Assembly: GCF_000383235.1 (NCBI RefSeq) | Contig: NZ_KB910925.1 | Location: forward strand, 1 to 64,000 | DNA from: Bacillus sp. 123MFChir2 | GTDB lineage: Bacteria; Bacillota; Bacilli; Bacillales; Bacillaceae_G | Reading direction: 5' to 3' | Length of the DNA: 64,000 nt | Shown here: positions 59,062 through 64,000 of the stretch, in pieces | Layout: each line of letters begins with the position of its first letter | Position numbering within the stretch: the stretch's first letter is position 1 | Notes under the pieces: model-generated | What the model saw: the letters and a program-made list of their open reading frames with translations, nothing else | Told to the model about the DNA's origin: nothing | Database searches by the model: none | Made by a program: the position numbers and the translations under genes

Positions 59062-60228
59062 ATGAACAGCATTTCACAAAACGAAAGAATTCATTCTATT
59101 GATATTATAAGGGGGATTGCCATCTTTGGGATTTTCCTTGTAAATTGGCCTATGTTAGCTGGAGTAGATTCTCGAGATTTAACGACTGTTTACGAAGGAT
59201 TTGATCGTTACATTCGATTATTTTATGATCTGTTTGTCCAAACAAAGTTTTACACCATTTTTTCCTTTTTGTTTGGTCTAGGTTTTTATATTTTTATGAA
59301 ACGCGCTGAAGAAAAAACAAATCATCCAAAATTATTATTTATACGAAGACTACTTATTTTATTTTTATTCGGATTTTTACATTATGTACTACTTTGGGAC
59401 GGCGACATATTACATAATTACGCAATAAGTGGATTCGTACTGCTATTATTTTATAAAAGACAGCCAAAAACTTTATTAATTTGGTCGCTTGTTTTGTTAA
59501 GTATTTGGGAACTTTTTGTGTTGCTTATGAATTTAGCAATCTTGTTCACTCCCCCTGAGACACTTGGCGCCCTTTCTGCTCCTGTCGTTCCTTTGCTAGA
59601 TTGGAGCTTGCAAGTTCAAAATCGCTTTACTACTTTTTACTCAGAAGAAATTAGTGGTTCTCTTATTATGCTACCAGAAACAGTTGGTCTCTTTTTACTC
59701 GGCCTATATGCCGGAAAAAAAGAAATGTTTCGCCGCGTAAACGAGATTGATGCAAAGCTAAAGAAATGGCAAATTATTACCGTCCTTGCTACTTTGCCAA
59801 CATGGGGAATTATTATTACCTACTTTAATACGCACGATCTATACGTACCATTTTCAATGATTTCCTTTATTACACTAAGTGGAAAGACACTCTTCATTTT
59901 TTATATTTTTACACTTATGCGCCTCTTGCAGCATGCGAAATGGCAAAAAGTATTCCGCCCTTTCCAATATGTTGGCCGTATGGCATTAACAAACTATATC
60001 TCGCAAACGATCGTCACGTTATTCGTATTTGGATTACTATTTAAAGTAAATATCACATTTCCGCTATGGGGCGGTATACTTTTTTGCATTGGCTTTTATA
60101 TCATTCAAATCTTTATTAGCCGCTGGTGGCTCTCTCGTTATCAATACGGACCGCTTGAATATATTTGGCGTCTTGGCACATATGGAAAAAGTATGCCACT
60201 AAAAAAACAAAGCAGTATCTCATCTTGA
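59062..60228 (+). CDS. DUF418 family membrane protein (YeiB-like)
   Basis: A 388-residue membrane protein with about nine helices. The N-terminus SIDIIRGIAIFGIFLVNWPM and the C-terminal DUF418 region (FRPFQYVGRMALTNYISQTI, ISRWWLSRYQYGPLEYIWR) are diagnostic. Function of the family is not established. GGGGATG precedes the ATG. The last codons form half of the terminator with pbuX. Confidence 0.9.
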   Translation: MNSISQNERIHSIDIIRGIAIFGIFLVNWPMLAGVDSRDLTTVYEGFDRYIRLFYDLFVQTKFYTIFSFLFGLGFYIFMKRAEEKTNHPKLLFIRRLLILFLFGFLHYVLLWDGDILHNYAISGFVLLLFYKRQPKTLLIWSLVLLSIWELFVLLMNLAILFTPPETLGALSAPVVPLLDWSLQVQNRFTTFYSEEISGSLIMLPETVGLFLLGLYAGKKEMFRRVNEIDAKLKKWQIITVLATLPTWGIIITYFNTHDLYVPFSMISFITLSGKTLFIFYIFTLMRLLQHAKWQKVFRPFQYVGRMALTNYISQTIVTLFVFGLLFKVNITFPLWGGILFCIGFYIIQIFISRWWLSRYQYGPLEYIWRLGTYGKSMPLKKQSSISS

Positions 60229-60237
60229 GATACTGCT
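60211..60237. terminator. Shared terminator overlapping the DUF418 3' codons
   Basis: AGCAGTATCTCA and TGAGATACTGCT form a perfect 12-bp stem around three bases; the DUF418 stop codon is in the 3' part. It serves convergent DUF418 and pbuX transcripts. Confidence 0.8.
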
Positions 60238-60242
60238 TTCTA

Positions 60243-62173
<1,931 letters not shown>

Positions 62174-62183
62174 TTATGCAAAT

Positions 62184-62238
62184 AAAAAACTCCAAAAGCA
62201 GCCTTCACCCAATACAAGTGAGAGACGTGCTTTTGGAG
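62184..62238 (-). terminator. Riboswitch-controlled terminator of xpt-pbuX
   Basis: On the minus strand CTCCAAAAGCA and TGCTTTTGGAG form an 11-bp stem with a large loop, followed by TTTTTTATTT. It lies between aptamer and xpt as the expression platform. Confidence 0.9.
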
Positions 62239-62279
62239 CCTCGCAAAAAAGAATGCAACTATAGCAATATATTCGTCCT

Positions 62280-62350
62280 CACTCATAGTCGAAGCATTTA
62301 CGGTACCTCGGTAGAAACTTGCAGGCCATATCCCTGCGATTATATGAGTG
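62280..62350 (-). promoter_or_regulatory. Guanine-type purine riboswitch
   Basis: The aptamer begins CACTCATATAATCGC and ends GACTATGAGTG on the minus strand, with GGATATGGCC and GTTTCTACC loops. It matches the xpt aptamer of B. subtilis. The base that decides specificity is C (GACTAT rather than GATTAT), so guanine or hypoxanthine is the ligand, not adenine. Confidence 0.97.
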
Positions 62351-62377
62351 TTGCTAACTTATTTATTTTATAGAAGG

Positions 62378-62406
62378 ATTATAACGTACTTTTTTTACTT
62401 TGAAAA
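62378..62406 (-). promoter_or_regulatory. Promoter of the xpt-pbuX operon
   Basis: A consensus -10 TATAAT lies about 30 bp before the aptamer; the -35 TTTTCA is 17 bp further and poor. Confidence 0.65.
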
Positions 62407-62499
62407 GCATCCTCTTTAAAAAACACGTACAAAAATCATTCCTCAATCAACTTCGTTCGATTTTTGTAATCCTTTTCATTTCATAATAATCATTTTTTC

Positions 62500-62706
62500 A
62501 ACATCTATGTCTAGCTCCAGCGGCTAGAACAGTCGGTGCTGTGCATAATACAACATGATTGCTACTTGCTTTCTCCTTTTGTTTTAAACCTTGCATGTGA
62601 TAGGAGAAAAAGCACTGACCGCTTCTACTTATGGCCAGACGCTCTCGTCCATCTAAAAAGAAACGGGTTTTATGTCAGGTTTTTAATTTGGATTTATATT
62701 CAACTA
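62500..62706 (+). repeat. bcr1-like dispersed repeat
   Basis: Contains TTGTTTTAAACCTTGCATGT, AAGCACTGACCGCTTCTACT and TATGGCCAGACGCTCTCGTC. The left end carries a TAGCTCCAGCGGCTAGAAC segment that differs from other copies. It lies between xpt and a GNAT gene. Confidence 0.75.
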
Positions 62707-62722
62707 TTTAATTTATGCAGAC

Positions 62723-63187
62723 TTACATCGAATACATCATTTTAAAAAACTCAAAGCGACTCCCATTTGTCTCTTGAACAAATGTACCAACTGCTTCAAA
62801 TCCCGCTTTCTTATATACTTTAATCGCCCTTTTATTAAATGTCACGACTGATAGCGTCATATATTTAGGATGATACTTCTTTTTACTAAAGGCTAACCCA
62901 GCCTTTACAAATTTTAATCCAAGACCATTTCCTGTTATATCAGGTCTCATCCCTAATCCAATATCAACAGTTTGATTATCTATTTTATGAAAACTAAAAA
63001 AACCCACGACCCTATCATTTTCCTGAACTACAAATGTATTGTCTCCTCTCATTTCATCGTTTAAAAACTCTTCTAAATCTTCCATGTCTGCTTCCATATC
63101 ATAAAAAGAATACTTCCCTTCATAATGCCAGTTATATGCGATTTCCCTCGCTTCTTCTTGTGTCATCACTTTAAAGATATACCCCAC
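62723..63187 (-). CDS. GNAT-family N-acetyltransferase
   Basis: The protein of 154 residues shows the GNAT fold: FFSFHKIDNQTVDIGLGMRP, the acetyl-CoA loop GNGLGLKFVKAGLAFSKK and TFNKRAIKVYKKAGFEAVGT. It starts at GTG with TTAGGGGG 6-7 nt upstream. Substrate unknown; alanine- or protein-acetylating RimJ-like enzymes have similar ends. It lies beside the M32 peptidase gene on the same strand, 20 bp downstream of a terminator. Confidence 0.85.
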   Translation of the reverse strand: MGYIFKVMTQEEAREIAYNWHYEGKYSFYDMEADMEDLEEFLNDEMRGDNTFVVQENDRVVGFFSFHKIDNQTVDIGLGMRPDITGNGLGLKFVKAGLAFSKKKYHPKYMTLSVVTFNKRAIKVYKKAGFEAVGTFVQETNGSRFEFFKMMYSM

Positions 63188-63206
63188 TGTTTATCCCCCT
63201 AATTTA

Positions 63207-63238
63207 CAAAAAGGAGCTGCAACGAAGCAGCTCCTTTT
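63207..63238 (-). terminator. Terminator after the carboxypeptidase gene
   Basis: AAAAGGAGCTGC and GCAGCTCCTTTTT form a 12-bp stem with a six-base loop. Confidence 0.92.
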
Positions 63239-63243
63239 CCTTT

Positions 63244-64000
63244 TTATAATTCATAAATCTCTTTATACTTCGCCTCTAAATAATCTGCTAAATAGTTCGC
63301 ATTTAATCCTTCACGCGTTACATCATGTAAAATTTCTAAAGGCTTTTTCGTTTTTCCATATTGGTGAATGTTTTTTGTTAACCATTCACGAATTGGTGTC
63401 ACGTTTCCTTCCTCTAGTAATGCATCGAAGTTCGGAATCTCTTCTAGCATCTTATGTTTAAATTGCGCTGCATACATATAGCCAAGTGCATAAGATGGGA
63501 AGTAGCCAAATGATCCATCTGACCAATGTACATCTTGCAGTACACCCTGTGCATCCGTTTCTGGACGTATACCTAAATAACTTTCCATTTTATCATTCCA
63601 TGCTGCCGGCAAGTCTTTCACTTCTAATGTCCCATCAAATAATTCTTTCTCCAGTTCATAACGAACCATGACATGAAGCGGATATGTAAGTTCATCTGCC
63701 TCGATACGTATAAAGGAAGGCTTTGATTCATTAATCGCATCATAGAATTCATTTACAGATACGTTTTCAAATTGTCCATCACTAAATTGTTTCAATACAT
63801 CATAATTTTTCTTCCAAAATGATTTATTACGTCCAATAAAGTTTTCAAAGAATAGTGATTGTGATTCGTGAATTCCCATTGATGTACCACTGCAAAGCGG
63901 TGTTCCTTCTAATTCTTCTGAAATATTTTGTTCATATACAGCATGTCCACATTCATGAATTGTTCCGAAAACTGCCATGCGGAAGTCATTCTCATCATAA
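63244..64000 (-). CDS. M32-family metallocarboxypeptidase (Taq type), C-terminal part
   Basis: The coding frame runs open through the right edge, so only the last 250 or so residues are seen. The zinc site HExxH appears as GTIHECGHAVYEQ, and the next family block (SGTSMGIHESQSLFFENFIG) supplies the third ligand. It should remove C-terminal residues with broad specificity. B. subtilis has an M32 member (YpwA) in the same neighbourhood of xpt-pbuX. Confidence 0.92.
   Translation of the reverse strand, partial: YDENDFRMAVFGTIHECGHAVYEQNISEELEGTPLCSGTSMGIHESQSLFFENFIGRNKSFWKKNYDVLKQFSDGQFENVSVNEFYDAINESKPSFIRIEADELTYPLHVMVRYELEKELFDGTLEVKDLPAAWNDKMESYLGIRPETDAQGVLQDVHWSDGSFGYFPSYALGYMYAAQFKHKMLEEIPNFDALLEEGNVTPIREWLTKNIHQYGKTKKPLEILHDVTREGLNANYLADYLEAKYKEIYEL

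Overview
The window is chromosomal DNA of a Bacillus cereus-group bacterium. This rests on low G+C, AGGAGG-type ribosome binding sites, a B. cereus-type motility cluster (motA, motB, cheY, cheA, a FliY/FliN protein, cheR and cheV with the rod, hook and export genes), B. subtilis-like neighbours (ypcP, ypdQ/ypeP/ypeQ, dynA/ypbR, xpt-pbuX, an M32 carboxypeptidase) and many copies of a ~200-bp intergenic repeat that resembles the group's bcr1 element. The species was not determined.

Layout. 1-300: end of an IS30-family insertion sequence. 650-29,050: flagellar and chemotaxis genes, nearly all on the minus strand. Read from high to low coordinate they are motA-motB, cheY, cheA, fliY, two unknown genes, then (plus strand) an unknown gene and cheR, then a yaaR-like gene, flgN-like, flgK, flgL, fliD, fliS, a fliT-position gene, flgB-flgC-fliE-fliF-fliG-fliH-fliI, fliJ-fliK-flgD-flgE, two small unknown genes and cheV. 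bcr1-like copies separate many of these blocks. No fliM, fliP/Q/R, flhA/B, flgG, flagellin, cheW, cheB, cheC or cheD is present here. 29,300-38,150: housekeeping and transport genes, including a MerR regulator with a MATE efflux pump and its 19-bp-spacer promoter, a class III aminotransferase and an ActP-type symporter with its DUF485 partner. 38,500-43,020: a small DUF2524-type gene and a 1256-residue bifunctional autolysin with six PA14-like modules. 43,160-46,650: ypeQ, ypeP, preQ1-riboswitch-queT, ypdQ and a DMT exporter. 46,800-52,580: an FbpB-like small protein, the YpcP exonuclease, an M-box riboswitch above a shortened Mg2+-ATPase-like protein, a lipoprotein/ATP-grasp/DUF350 operon and a transcribed pair of ~175-bp repeats. 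52,580-64,000: sulfurtransferase, DynA dynamin, a Fur-boxed 28-residue membrane microprotein, a DUF418 protein, guanine riboswitch-xpt-pbuX, a GNAT protein and the 3' part of a carboxypeptidase gene.

How the genes work together. The first 29 kb builds and steers the flagellum: stator (MotAB), motor and C-ring (FliF, FliG, FliY), export ATPase complex (FliH, FliI, FliJ), rod and hook (FlgB, FlgC, FliE, FlgD, FlgE, FliK), junction and cap (FlgK, FlgL, FliD) with chaperones, and a reduced signalling set (CheA, CheY, CheV, CheR). FliY has two CheC-like modules with four intact CheY-P phosphatase motifs, which could offset the lack of a CheC gene in this cluster.

Points most worth a second look: the duplicated FliY; repeat invasion of the flagellar cluster, with one copy inserted inside another; an M-box-controlled protein that keeps only the actuator part of a P-type ATPase and has TGK where TGE is expected; a promoter-repeat-repeat-terminator unit at 52 kb; and small genes missed by length cut-offs (ypeQ, fbpB-like, the Fur-boxed microprotein, a leader peptide).
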